DNA of 64,000 nucleotides from Bacteroidales bacterium (GTDB lineage Bacteria; Bacteroidota; Bacteroidia; Bacteroidales; UBA932). Below are positions 28,191-36,346 of this stretch, in pieces (the stretch's first letter is position 1; every line of letters begins with the position of its first letter). Position numbers and translations under genes: made by a program. The stretch covers positions 62,001-126,000 of the forward strand of contig JAFTMS010000007.1 of assembly GCA_017452265.1 (NCBI GenBank), given 5' to 3'. The notes beneath the pieces were generated by a model, which was not told the DNA's origin, did no database searches, and saw only the letters and a list, made by a program, of their open reading frames with translations.

Positions 28191-28679
28191 ATCCGCGATG
28201 ATCACTGCCCTCTTGTAAAGAGATATGAGTTCCTCATTAAGCCCGACGTTGAAGACGGGGTTTTCCTTTGAAAAGAATCCCGCCTTCACCCAATCCTCCA
28301 TTATCTTCCCGTTGAATCCGATCCAGTACTCGTTCCAGCCTGTGGACTCGTCCGGCATATACTTATGCCATTCACCGGGGAAGAGCAGGAACATGTAGCC
28401 GTCCTTCAGGTGTCATATGCTGCTGGATCTGGAATTGAACATTCCTTTTCCCTTTGCGATATACAGAAGCTGATATTTGTTCAACGTGCGTCCGTTTGCC
28501 GTATTGAAGAGATATCTGGTCGGATGGTCCTGTGGAGGATAGGCCTCGTCCTCCCCTATCGACTGATGGCCGACGGTGGTTATGTGCAGTCCCCTGTCAT
28601 GGTCCGCAGGACTGACCGTGATGTACTTTTTATGGACTTTGGAGGTCAGTGTCATGCAGTTATATGATTCAAAGCGCAA
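28180..28679 (-). pseudogene. AraC-family regulator remnant: sensor domain only, with internal stop
   Basis: Reverse-strand residues from ATG 28679 (MRFESYNCMTL) to YQLLYIAKGKGMFNSRSSS, a TGA at 28413-28415, then HLKDGYMFLLFPGEWHKYMP and NEYWIGFNG, which is the cupin-like arabinose-binding sensor domain of AraC regulators. The two C-terminal HTH motifs are gone: after YKRAVIIADSQ the frame runs straight into the alcohol dehydrogenase. So the two are joined by a deletion near 28180-28192. Confidence 0.8.
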
Positions 28680-28960
28680 AGATAATGAATTTTAAGCCAT
28701 ATAATGAATCTCCCACACCACCGAAAGTCGAATAGTCAAAAAGTGAAGCGTCCGCGTATATTGCCGGACAGAGAATTAACTGAGCAAATGCAACGGCAAC
28801 CTATGACGCCGACAGAGATGTGACAGAGATAAAGATCAAGTCAGACCTGACGCTCGTCCGGAAAAACGGCGGATTTTCCGGATGACCCCGGCAATTTGCT
28901 CGACTCGTCCGGAAAAACGGGCCTTTTTCCGGAGCAATTCATCGAATCGTGGCAAAAGCG
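28680..28960. other. Spacer without a gene
   Basis: No coding frame I would support. The last 100 bases hold two perfect inverted repeats and the right boundary repeat, annotated separately; the first 170 bases show nothing. Confidence 0.6.
28857..28933. repeat. Two perfect inverted repeats, TCCGGAAAA type
   Basis: TCCGGAAAA / TTTTCCGGA at 28857-28882 (9 bp) and TCCGGAAAAA / TTTTTCCGGA at 28908-28933 (10 bp, 6-base loop). They lie downstream of the leftward rmuC stop and may end that transcript, but their layout matches the units of the 51-bp array near 10.1 kb, so they probably belong to one repeat family. Confidence 0.7.
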
Positions 28961-28963
28961 TCA
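28951..28963 (+). repeat. Right boundary repeat of the accessory patch
   Basis: GGCAAAAGCGTCA, identical to 25673-25685; it reaches into the last codons of rmuC. Confidence 0.5.
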
Positions 28964-30265
28964 CGCCATCTCCTCCATGCCGAGTTCGGGCGGGAGGGGC
29001 TTTTTCGGATTCTTGGGGATGCCGTAGCTTATGAGGCGGTTGGCGGCGCCGACAATGCTCTGGCCGCGTTCGCGGATCTTGCGGTCGCAGGCATCATAAT
29101 ATTTCATGGCGTCCTCGAGCTTTTCGCCCATCTTTGCATGAGCGGTGCAGAAATCAGACACACGGGCGAGCATCGTCTCAGCGGCAGCTATAATCTGCTG
29201 CTGGTTCGCCACCTGCTCATGGCTCGTCCATGCTATATTTATCATTCTCAGGAAAGGCATCATCGTCTCTTCCGTCGTTATCAGCACGCCCTGAGAATAG
29301 GCATCGTGCCATAGATTCGGCTCCGACTCGTAAGCTAATCTGAGGGCGGAATATACAGGAACGAACATTATCACATAGTCGAGCATACGGTGTCCAGGCT
29401 TCAGATAACGGCTGTAGTCCTTCTTCGCAAGACGCTTGACCTGCTCCTTCATTGCTGCAAGATTGCGTGACGCCGCATCCGCCCTGGCAGCCTCATCATC
29501 GGCCGAATAATAGTCATATAAAGCCGACAGGACGACCTTGGAATCCACCACGATGTCGTTGCCGTCCGGATAATGCAGGATGAAGTCAGGACGCATCCTT
29601 CTGTCCGTATCCTCATTGCGGATTATATTTCCGTGCTCGTCACGCAGCGTCTCCTCCCTGTCGTAGTCCCTGCCTTCCCGGAGCCCTTCCGCCGTGAACA
29701 GATTGTCAAGAATCACCTCGCCCCAGTTGCCCTGTGTCTTGTTCCTGCCGCGAAGCGCATCGGCAAGGCTGTCCGCCTTGTCACCGATCGATACGGTCTG
29801 CTCGCGAAGGTTCTTCACAGCATTCTCGATATTCTCCTTCAGGCTCTGCGACACTTCCGTATGAGTCTTGCGGTTCTGATCGAAGGCTTCCTTCATATCC
29901 TTCATATTCTTGTCAAGGCCGCCTGCAAGCGCTTCGAACGTCGCCTTCGCCCTCTTCTCAAGCTCTTCCTCACGCGCCTTCAGCACACGTTCGCTCTCCG
30001 CCGTCATCTCCGCTCTCATGGCCTCCAGCTGCCTGCGCTGCACCTCATCATACGACGCACGAAGCTCCGCCAGAGCCCTCTGATGCCCGGCGTTCAGCTC
30101 AGCCACAGTCCTCTCATTCCCCTCCTTCAGCTCCGTGATGGTACGTTCGTAGCTCTCGGAAACCAGAGCCACATTCCTCTTCGAATTCCTCAATGCGACC
30201 GCAAGACATGCAGCCGCAACAGACAGCAGCACCACTGCCGCCAGACATATCGTCATCGCCGTCAT
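28961..30265 (-). CDS. rmuC: DNA recombination protein RmuC
   Basis: 434 residues. N-terminal membrane helix (about 3-25), long coiled coil rich in Glu/Arg (about 35-165), then the RmuC nuclease-like core: NKTQGNWGEVILDNLF near 190, MRPDFILHYPDGNDIVVDSKVVLSALYDYY region near 240 with the PD-(D/E)xK-like Asp...DSK, and GVLITTEETMMPFLRMI near 345. RmuC limits recombination between short inverted repeats in E. coli. It follows mltG by 6 bases as last gene of the leftward run. Confidence 0.94.
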   Translation of the reverse strand: MTAMTICLAAVVLLSVAAACLAVALRNSKRNVALVSESYERTITELKEGNERTVAELNAGHQRALAELRASYDEVQRRQLEAMRAEMTAESERVLKAREEELEKRAKATFEALAGGLDKNMKDMKEAFDQNRKTHTEVSQSLKENIENAVKNLREQTVSIGDKADSLADALRGRNKTQGNWGEVILDNLFTAEGLREGRDYDREETLRDEHGNIIRNEDTDRRMRPDFILHYPDGNDIVVDSKVVLSALYDYYSADDEAARADAASRNLAAMKEQVKRLAKKDYSRYLKPGHRMLDYVIMFVPVYSALRLAYESEPNLWHDAYSQGVLITTEETMMPFLRMINIAWTSHEQVANQQQIIAAAETMLARVSDFCTAHAKMGEKLEDAMKYYDACDRKIRERGQSIVGAANRLISYGIPKNPKKPLPPELGMEEMA

Positions 30266-30271
30266 AATCTG

Positions 30272-31312
30272 TCATTTCTTAGCTTTGCGACGGGCCGTCA
30301 GTTCACGCTGGAAGGCACGGGCATTCTTCAGATGTTCGCTGTAAGTCACTGCAAAACGGTGCGTTCCGTCAAAGGCAGGGCTTGCGCAGAAATATATGTA
30401 GCCGTGGCTGTCCGGGTTCAGGACAGCATCCAGACAGGCCTTCGGAGGCACATTGATCGGTGCGGGAGGCAGACCTGCATACTTGTATGTATTATATGGA
30501 GAGTCCACCGTCAGGTGCTTCTTGAGCACGCGGTCCAGCTTGTAGTCGAAGCAGAAGCAGACGGTCGGATCCGCCTGAAGCTTCATCCCTTTCTTATAGC
30601 GGTTCAGATACACTCCTGCGATCTTAGGATATTCGAAATCCTTGAGCGTCTCACCGCTCACTATCGAAGCCAGAATCGACACATCCATCCTGCTGAGTCT
30701 CTGGGCCTTGGCCTTGGCATCGCGCTCCGGAGTCCAGAACGACTCATATTCCTTATGCAGGCGGTCAAAGATTTCCTCAACCGACGCAGTCCAGTACATC
30801 TCATACGTGTCCGGAAGAATCATCGCAAAGACATTCTCCGGCGTAAATCCGTATCTTTCAAGAAATTCCGTAGAATCCAGAGCAGCGGCCACAGAAGCGG
30901 AATCCGCCATCATCTGCATGCTTATCTTCTTCGCGACCCGGCCTTTGCTGCGCATCGTGCCGGAAAGCGTCATCATCTGCGGAGTCTGCCAGCCGTATAC
31001 GAGCATACGAGCGACATAAATGCTTGTCGCTGAAGACTCCACGACATAACGGCCCGGCTTCATTGCAGCAGCGACATCCATCTTTCTGAAAGTCCGCTCT
31101 ATGCTTTTCGGCCTCAGCACGCCGGCTCCGCTCTGCAGCGAATCCATGACTTCCTGCACATCGGTCCCCGGACGCACATAAAGCACATATTCCTTTGAAA
31201 AGTTAGGCTTCCTGTTGTCGCTGTAATACCTTCCGAGCACAAAACCGCCGATTCCGGCCAGGACAGCCATGACGGCAAGCACCCATAAGCTTATCTTCAA
31301 TCTTACTGTCAT
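30272..31312 (-). CDS. mltG: Endolytic murein transglycosylase MltG
   Basis: Cleaves nascent peptidoglycan strands at the inner membrane. 346 residues: one N-terminal membrane helix (about 6-27), a LysM-like part, then the YceG catalytic domain with the catalytic Glu in ILASIVSGETLKDFE near 218, GVYLNRYKKGMKLQADPT near 235 and SPYNTYKYAGLPPAPI near 275. Starts 1 base after the stop of the glucosaminidase gene, so both are probably co-translated and act on the same wall. Confidence 0.94.
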   Translation of the reverse strand: MTVRLKISLWVLAVMAVLAGIGGFVLGRYYSDNRKPNFSKEYVLYVRPGTDVQEVMDSLQSGAGVLRPKSIERTFRKMDVAAAMKPGRYVVESSATSIYVARMLVYGWQTPQMMTLSGTMRSKGRVAKKISMQMMADSASVAAALDSTEFLERYGFTPENVFAMILPDTYEMYWTASVEEIFDRLHKEYESFWTPERDAKAKAQRLSRMDVSILASIVSGETLKDFEYPKIAGVYLNRYKKGMKLQADPTVCFCFDYKLDRVLKKHLTVDSPYNTYKYAGLPPAPINVPPKACLDAVLNPDSHGYIYFCASPAFDGTHRFAVTYSEHLKNARAFQRELTARRKAKK

Positions 31313-31313
31313 A

Positions 31314-32312
31314 TCATTTCCTCAATCTTATTATATCTCCTTCCTTCGGGACGTACCCTTGCTCAAATCCGTTCAGTTTGTAAAGTTTCGAAAGCTTCAA
31401 GGCGTACCTCTGGGAAATCTCCCTCATGGTCTCGCCTTCCTCGATCACATGCTTGTCAAGTCCTTTCGCGGCCTTTCCCTTCTTGGCCCTGAGATACACC
31501 ACTGTGCCCGGCTGAAGCCCCCCGGAATACCACAGGTCGTTGAATTTCAGAATCTCACGCGGGAAAAGTCCGTAATATGAAGCCAGGCTTTCATATGTAT
31601 CCCCTTCCTCAGCATATACGAACGGAACACCGTTCTTCGTATACACCTGACGCGAGAGCGGAAACTGGAAATGGCCGCTGCGGACATCCGACAGCGGCAC
31701 GACCTCCTCCATCTTTGAAGGAGGAGCAGGAACCGCAGAAGCGTCAGAAACGTCTTCCGTATGTCGGTCATGACGGTTTCTGCGTACCGAGCCCGGCCTG
31801 CGCGAGTCATATTCGTACAGACGGTAATCCTCTATTATCTTTATCAGCTTCTTCGGATACGACGGATCTGTGGCGTAACCGGCCTTTCTGAGGCCGTACG
31901 CCCATGCCTTGTAGTCCGTCACGCGATAGTCGAAAAGGAACTTGTAGCGGTCGCGGTAGCGCAGGAAATCGGAATGGTCACGGAAAGACTCCTCCGGAGA
32001 CGAATACCTGCGGAAGCACTCGCCACGGCGTTCGTCGTCGTAGCGGATGGTCTTTCCCGTCCACCCGTTATGGCACTTTATGCCGAAATGGTTGTTGCCT
32101 CTGACCGCAAGATCGGACATGCCGTTTCCCGACTCAAGCATTCCCTGGGCAAGGGTTATGCTGGCCGGTATGCCGCTGCGGTACATCTCCTCGACGGCAA
32201 GTTCCGCGTATTTCTCAATGTAGCGTTCCTGCGGAGAACCGTCCGGGCGGGCCCGGAGCGAAAGCATCGCCAGAAACACGAAAAAACAGGTCGTAAATAT
32301 CCTTTTCCTCAT
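31314..32312 (-). CDS. Exported glucosaminidase-family hydrolase with LysM repeats
   Basis: 332 residues. Signal peptide to about residue 21. Mannosyl-glycoprotein endo-beta-N-acetylglucosaminidase domain (about 28-170) with the catalytic Glu in TLAQGMLESGNGMSDLAVRG and the Tyr/Phe motifs FGIKCH and YRDRYKFLF; then a basic linker and two LysM modules (about 215-265, YTKNGVPFVYAEEGDTYESL; and 285-330, HVIEEGETMREISQRYALK). A peptidoglycan hydrolase acting in the periplasm. It starts 18 bases after the HTCS stop, linking a wall-remodelling group to the glycan locus. Confidence 0.92.
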   Translation of the reverse strand: MRKRIFTTCFFVFLAMLSLRARPDGSPQERYIEKYAELAVEEMYRSGIPASITLAQGMLESGNGMSDLAVRGNNHFGIKCHNGWTGKTIRYDDERRGECFRRYSSPEESFRDHSDFLRYRDRYKFLFDYRVTDYKAWAYGLRKAGYATDPSYPKKLIKIIEDYRLYEYDSRRPGSVRRNRHDRHTEDVSDASAVPAPPSKMEEVVPLSDVRSGHFQFPLSRQVYTKNGVPFVYAEEGDTYESLASYYGLFPREILKFNDLWYSGGLQPGTVVYLRAKKGKAAKGLDKHVIEEGETMREISQRYALKLSKLYKLNGFEQGYVPKEGDIIRLRK

Positions 32313-32330
32313 ATCCCGGATTGAAACATT

Positions 32331-35300
32331 CTAATGTACATCCTGCGAAGATAAGGATTTTTTACGATATTCGGACGGTGAACAGCCGAACTCTTCCTTG
32401 AAATGGCCCGCAAAGACCTTAGGAGAGTTGAATCCGACCATATAGGCGACCTCGGAAATGTACACTCCGTCCGTCTCCAGCAGCTGTGCAGCCTTCTTCA
32501 GACGCAGGGCCCTGATGAACTCGACCGGCGTCTTTCCCGTGATGTAAAGCAGCTTCTTATAAAGGCTTGCCCTATGCATGTACAAAGCCGCAGAAAGCTC
32601 GGCCACGGAGAAATCCGGATTGCTTATGTTCTCGTTTATTACGTTTATGGCCTTCTGCAGGAGACGATCGTCCATCGATGTCAGCGTAATCTGCTCTGTC
32701 GTTATTTCAAGTTCCTTTTCGAAAAGGCGCTTCGAACGCTTCTTCCACTGGATGAACTTCGCAATGCGCAGACGCAGGATGGACATGTTGAAAGGCTTGG
32801 TGAGATAGTCGTCGGCTCCGGATTCGAGGCCGTGGCATTCATCATCACGCATCGCCTTGGCAGTCAGCAGAATAACAGGTATATGAGACGTATTTATGTC
32901 CGACTTCATCCTTCGGCAGAATTCCGTTCCGTCCATCACCGGCATCATGACGTCACATATGACCACATCCACATCGTTGGCCTCGACTGCCTTCAGGGCT
33001 TCCGCTCCGTCACAGGCATACAGGACATTGTACTCATCGCTCAGTGAGGCGCAGAGAAAAGTCCTGAAATCGTCATTGTCGTCCACTACGAGAACCGTCG
33101 GACGCCCTTCGACGGCAGGAACATCAGCAGGAGAAGCCGTCTCCGTCACATCCTCGTCATCAACCGTTTCCGCGCTTTGTCTCTGCACCGGGAGGGTGAA
33201 AGAGAATATGCTTCCGGTCGGTTCATTGTCACGCACCGAGATGTCGCCACCATGAAGCTGGATGAACTCACGCACCACATGCAGGCCGATGCCGCTTCCT
33301 GCAGGACTGCCCTTCGACTGATAGAAACGGTCGAAGATGCGGTGCCTGTCCTTTTCAGGAACACCGCAGCCTGTGTCACGCACTTCCACAGCCACATGAT
33401 CCTGCCCGTCCATATGGACATCGACAGTAATCGCACCTCCCGACGGAGTGAACTTGAAGGCGTTTGAAAGCAGGTTCGTCAGCACCTTGACAATCTTGCC
33501 CTGATCGAAATCGAATACAAGGGAATCAATATCCGACACCACGGAAAGAATGACAGACTGGCTTTCTGCCATCAGACGGAAGGAATCGGAGGCATCACGG
33601 ACAGCTGATATGAAATCCGCCGACGCAAGGTTCAGATCCGTTCCGTACATCTCTATCTTTCTCAAGTCCAGGACTTCATTCACGAGATTCAGCAGCCTTT
33701 GGGCATTGCGGTGCACAGTCATCATGAAGGCATCCTCGCGAAGCTCGGGATTCTTTGCAAGCTTTTCCTCAATCGGTGTAAGAATAAGCGTGAGCGGCGT
33801 TCTGAAATCGTGGCTGACGTTTGTAAAGAACTGCATCTTCATCTCATCGAGATAATGCCTGCGTTCCTGCTTCATGGCAAGTTCCCTCTGACGCGCATCC
33901 ATCCTTCTGCGTCTTCTCACCATGAGAGAGGCGAAGCATAGCAGAGCCGTGCCGGCCAGCACGTACAGGCAGATGGCCCACCATGTCTTCCACCACGGGG
34001 GCAGGATACGGATGTCCAGAGTGATTCCTCTGGACGAATCACTGATGTCCGGAGTCAGGCAGAGCCGGTATTTTCCGGGACTCAGGGACGTGAATGTCAG
34101 ACGGTTGAGATTCTTGTCCGTAGTGATCCATTCGTCGGACAGGCCTTCCAGACGGTAATACAGGTTGCAGTCCTGCACGGAAAAATAGTCCAGATTCGTG
34201 AAGTCTACGGATATGAGCGAGGCTTCATGAGGCAATGTCACAGCCTGTGTATATTCCAATGCCTTTTCGAGAATCACATCACCATCGTATTCCTGCCCCG
34301 GGCGTACAGGCATGCTGCCGACATACAGTCTTGTGAAATACAGTTTTGCTTCGTCATGCGCCATCCTTGCGGAGAGCTTGTCCGGAGAAAAACGCATCAC
34401 TCCGCAGAAGCTTCCCATAAGCATGTCGCCGGTTGGTGTCATGCAGGCCGCCTTCTGATTGAAGTGCAGGTCCGGAATCTGCGGAAAGCTGTAGGAGCTG
34501 AAGTCAAAGGCATAGCCATGCTCAGTGCTGCGGAACACATCCACCCGGCAAAGCCCTTTGTCCGTCACCACCCATATTGCAGAAGAAGCGTCCTCCAATA
34601 TATCCCTGACGGCCCTCAGAGCAGGATGTGACGGTGTATATACTGCTCCTGAAGCAGGATCATACACCTGCACAAGGCCATCCTCGTCCATCCAGACGAG
34701 CCCCCTTGAGTCCACATGCACACCCGTCATGTTTTCGAAGGCCAGGCCGTCAGCCGTACCCACGACACGTGAGGTGCATGTATGGGAATTGAATATCGTA
34801 AGTCCGTAGGCTGTCGCCAGATATATATTGCCGTCCGGAGCGCAGTCCAGATCCAGCACATAATCGTTTGAAATGCCGTGCGTGGCACTGACAAAAGTCC
34901 GGCACGATCCATCCGCCGGATTGAAGAGCTGAAGGCCGCCTCCCAACGTCGCAAGCCAGATGCGGCCTGAAGCGTCGTGGTCGATCGCCCATATGTTCTC
35001 GGAGGCAAGCTGCCCGGCTCCGCTGCGGTCATAGTCGTATGTACGCATCCTTCCGTTCTCCATGCACGTCAGTCCGCCATAGAAGGTGCCTATCCACAGC
35101 CTACCGGCATTGTCGCAATGGATGTCCGTGATGACATTGCTCGCAAGGGCACTGTTCGCAATGTTGTAGAGCCTTTCCGTACCGTCCGCAGGATTGTACC
35201 TTATCAGTCCGTAACCATCGGTTCCGAACCACTGCATGCCTCTGGAATCTTCGCAGGATGCATTGATGTCGTCCGGAAAGCTATAGTCGTGAAGTGTCTT

Positions 35301-36320
35301 CAGATGCGACAGGGACCATGTCCGGTTGTCGCCCCGCCATATCGAAAGGCCTTTTTTGGTATATCCCACCCATATATTGTCCTGACTGTCACGAAAGAGG
35401 GCGTATACACCGTTGCTGGCCAATGTATTGGCATCGTCAGGCACATTCTTCAGCCGGTGAAGGACATCTCCGCGACGGCTGCATATCGTGATTCCGCCGT
35501 GATCGGAAGCAAGCCAGACATTCCCATCGGCATCTTCTAAAATCGCACAGATGAAGCCCCCGGATATGTTATGGTCGCGTGATTCCTCTGAGTAACGGAT
35601 TGTTTCAGAACCGTCCGAAGGCAGCATCCACACTCCCCTTGCGCCCTGTGAAAGCCACATGTTACCTGCCGAATCCGCAAAGACACAATGGAATCTATGG
35701 TCAGTACTGCCCTCAGGCACTTCCACAGGAGCCTTGATGACATCCAATGCCCGTATCCCGTCCGCTCCATAGGCATACCTGTATACATCGCCGTCCGCAC
35801 ATAGCAAATACGTTATTCCGTTAGTGCAGAAGATGTCATACGGAGTTCCGTCCACCCGCCCGGCCTCCAGCGTCTGTCCGGTTCCGGCCATCCTTACCTT
35901 GAGGATTCTGTTGTCCGTCCACCACAGATTGAATCTGGAATCTATCTGCACGACATCCAGCCATGTCGAGGCGCCAAGCTCGGCAGCAGCCTCCTGTTCG
36001 GTACCGATACGGCAGGTCTGAGGATCATATATTACAAAGCCGTTACGCTTCTTCGTCCATATCCTGCCCTGAGCATCCTGCTGTATGTCCTGAAAGGAAT
36101 CGCCCTCACATATCACGTCCTGCTCCAGCACATGGCCACCCATGCCTCTGTAAAGTCCGTTTCTCGTGCCTATCCAGATAAAGCCGTCACTGTCCTGAAA
36201 TATGCTGTTGATCCAATGGTTCGGGGTCTGGACATGTTCAAACAGATAATTTCCTGCCTCCGCGCGCATCAGGAACGGCAGAAGCAGGAAAACTATGATA
36301 GAGACAAATCTTTTCATCAA
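32331..36320 (-). CDS. Hybrid two-component system regulator (HTCS) of the polysaccharide utilisation locus
   Basis: 1329 residues, a one-protein sensor and transcription factor. Signal peptide; 14-odd regulator-propeller repeats (DSDGFIWIGTRNGLYRG, GRLWIGTFYGGL) to about 690; Y_Y_Y domain to about 765; membrane helix near 780-800; HisKA with phospho-acceptor His in VSHDFRTPLT near 838; HATPase (to about 1045, DTGCGVPEKDR, GSGIGLHVV); receiver with Asp in VVICDVMMPVMDG near 1121 and LTKPFN; AraC HTH at about 1225-1325 (ISEVAYMVGFNSPKVFAGHF). Such proteins bind an oligosaccharide in the periplasm and activate their own susCD operon. It is last in the susC run, 26 bases behind the GH5 gene. Confidence 0.97.
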   Translation of the reverse strand: MMKRFVSIIVFLLLPFLMRAEAGNYLFEHVQTPNHWINSIFQDSDGFIWIGTRNGLYRGMGGHVLEQDVICEGDSFQDIQQDAQGRIWTKKRNGFVIYDPQTCRIGTEQEAAAELGASTWLDVVQIDSRFNLWWTDNRILKVRMAGTGQTLEAGRVDGTPYDIFCTNGITYLLCADGDVYRYAYGADGIRALDVIKAPVEVPEGSTDHRFHCVFADSAGNMWLSQGARGVWMLPSDGSETIRYSEESRDHNISGGFICAILEDADGNVWLASDHGGITICSRRGDVLHRLKNVPDDANTLASNGVYALFRDSQDNIWVGYTKKGLSIWRGDNRTWSLSHLKTLHDYSFPDDINASCEDSRGMQWFGTDGYGLIRYNPADGTERLYNIANSALASNVITDIHCDNAGRLWIGTFYGGLTCMENGRMRTYDYDRSGAGQLASENIWAIDHDASGRIWLATLGGGLQLFNPADGSCRTFVSATHGISNDYVLDLDCAPDGNIYLATAYGLTIFNSHTCTSRVVGTADGLAFENMTGVHVDSRGLVWMDEDGLVQVYDPASGAVYTPSHPALRAVRDILEDASSAIWVVTDKGLCRVDVFRSTEHGYAFDFSSYSFPQIPDLHFNQKAACMTPTGDMLMGSFCGVMRFSPDKLSARMAHDEAKLYFTRLYVGSMPVRPGQEYDGDVILEKALEYTQAVTLPHEASLISVDFTNLDYFSVQDCNLYYRLEGLSDEWITTDKNLNRLTFTSLSPGKYRLCLTPDISDSSRGITLDIRILPPWWKTWWAICLYVLAGTALLCFASLMVRRRRRMDARQRELAMKQERRHYLDEMKMQFFTNVSHDFRTPLTLILTPIEEKLAKNPELREDAFMMTVHRNAQRLLNLVNEVLDLRKIEMYGTDLNLASADFISAVRDASDSFRLMAESQSVILSVVSDIDSLVFDFDQGKIVKVLTNLLSNAFKFTPSGGAITVDVHMDGQDHVAVEVRDTGCGVPEKDRHRIFDRFYQSKGSPAGSGIGLHVVREFIQLHGGDISVRDNEPTGSIFSFTLPVQRQSAETVDDEDVTETASPADVPAVEGRPTVLVVDDNDDFRTFLCASLSDEYNVLYACDGAEALKAVEANDVDVVICDVMMPVMDGTEFCRRMKSDINTSHIPVILLTAKAMRDDECHGLESGADDYLTKPFNMSILRLRIAKFIQWKKRSKRLFEKELEITTEQITLTSMDDRLLQKAINVINENISNPDFSVAELSAALYMHRASLYKKLLYITGKTPVEFIRALRLKKAAQLLETDGVYISEVAYMVGFNSPKVFAGHFKEEFGCSPSEYRKKSLSSQDVH

Positions 36321-36346
36321 TCGGAATTTGCCCTAAAGTTAGTCAT

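Noticed and set aside
25800-28960. Complete insertion sequence or integrase in the accessory patch
   Set aside because: No transposase, integrase or terminal inverted repeats with target duplication were found.
29573-31033. 486-codon plus-strand frame
   Set aside because: Antisense to rmuC and mltG, which carry clear family motifs; His/Arg/Leu-rich as expected for a shadow.
36332-36339. TAACTTTA on the reverse strand as a private promoter for the HTCS gene
   Set aside because: Last base departs from TAnnTTTG and the gene lies 26 bases behind GH5 in an apparent operon; too weak to annotate.
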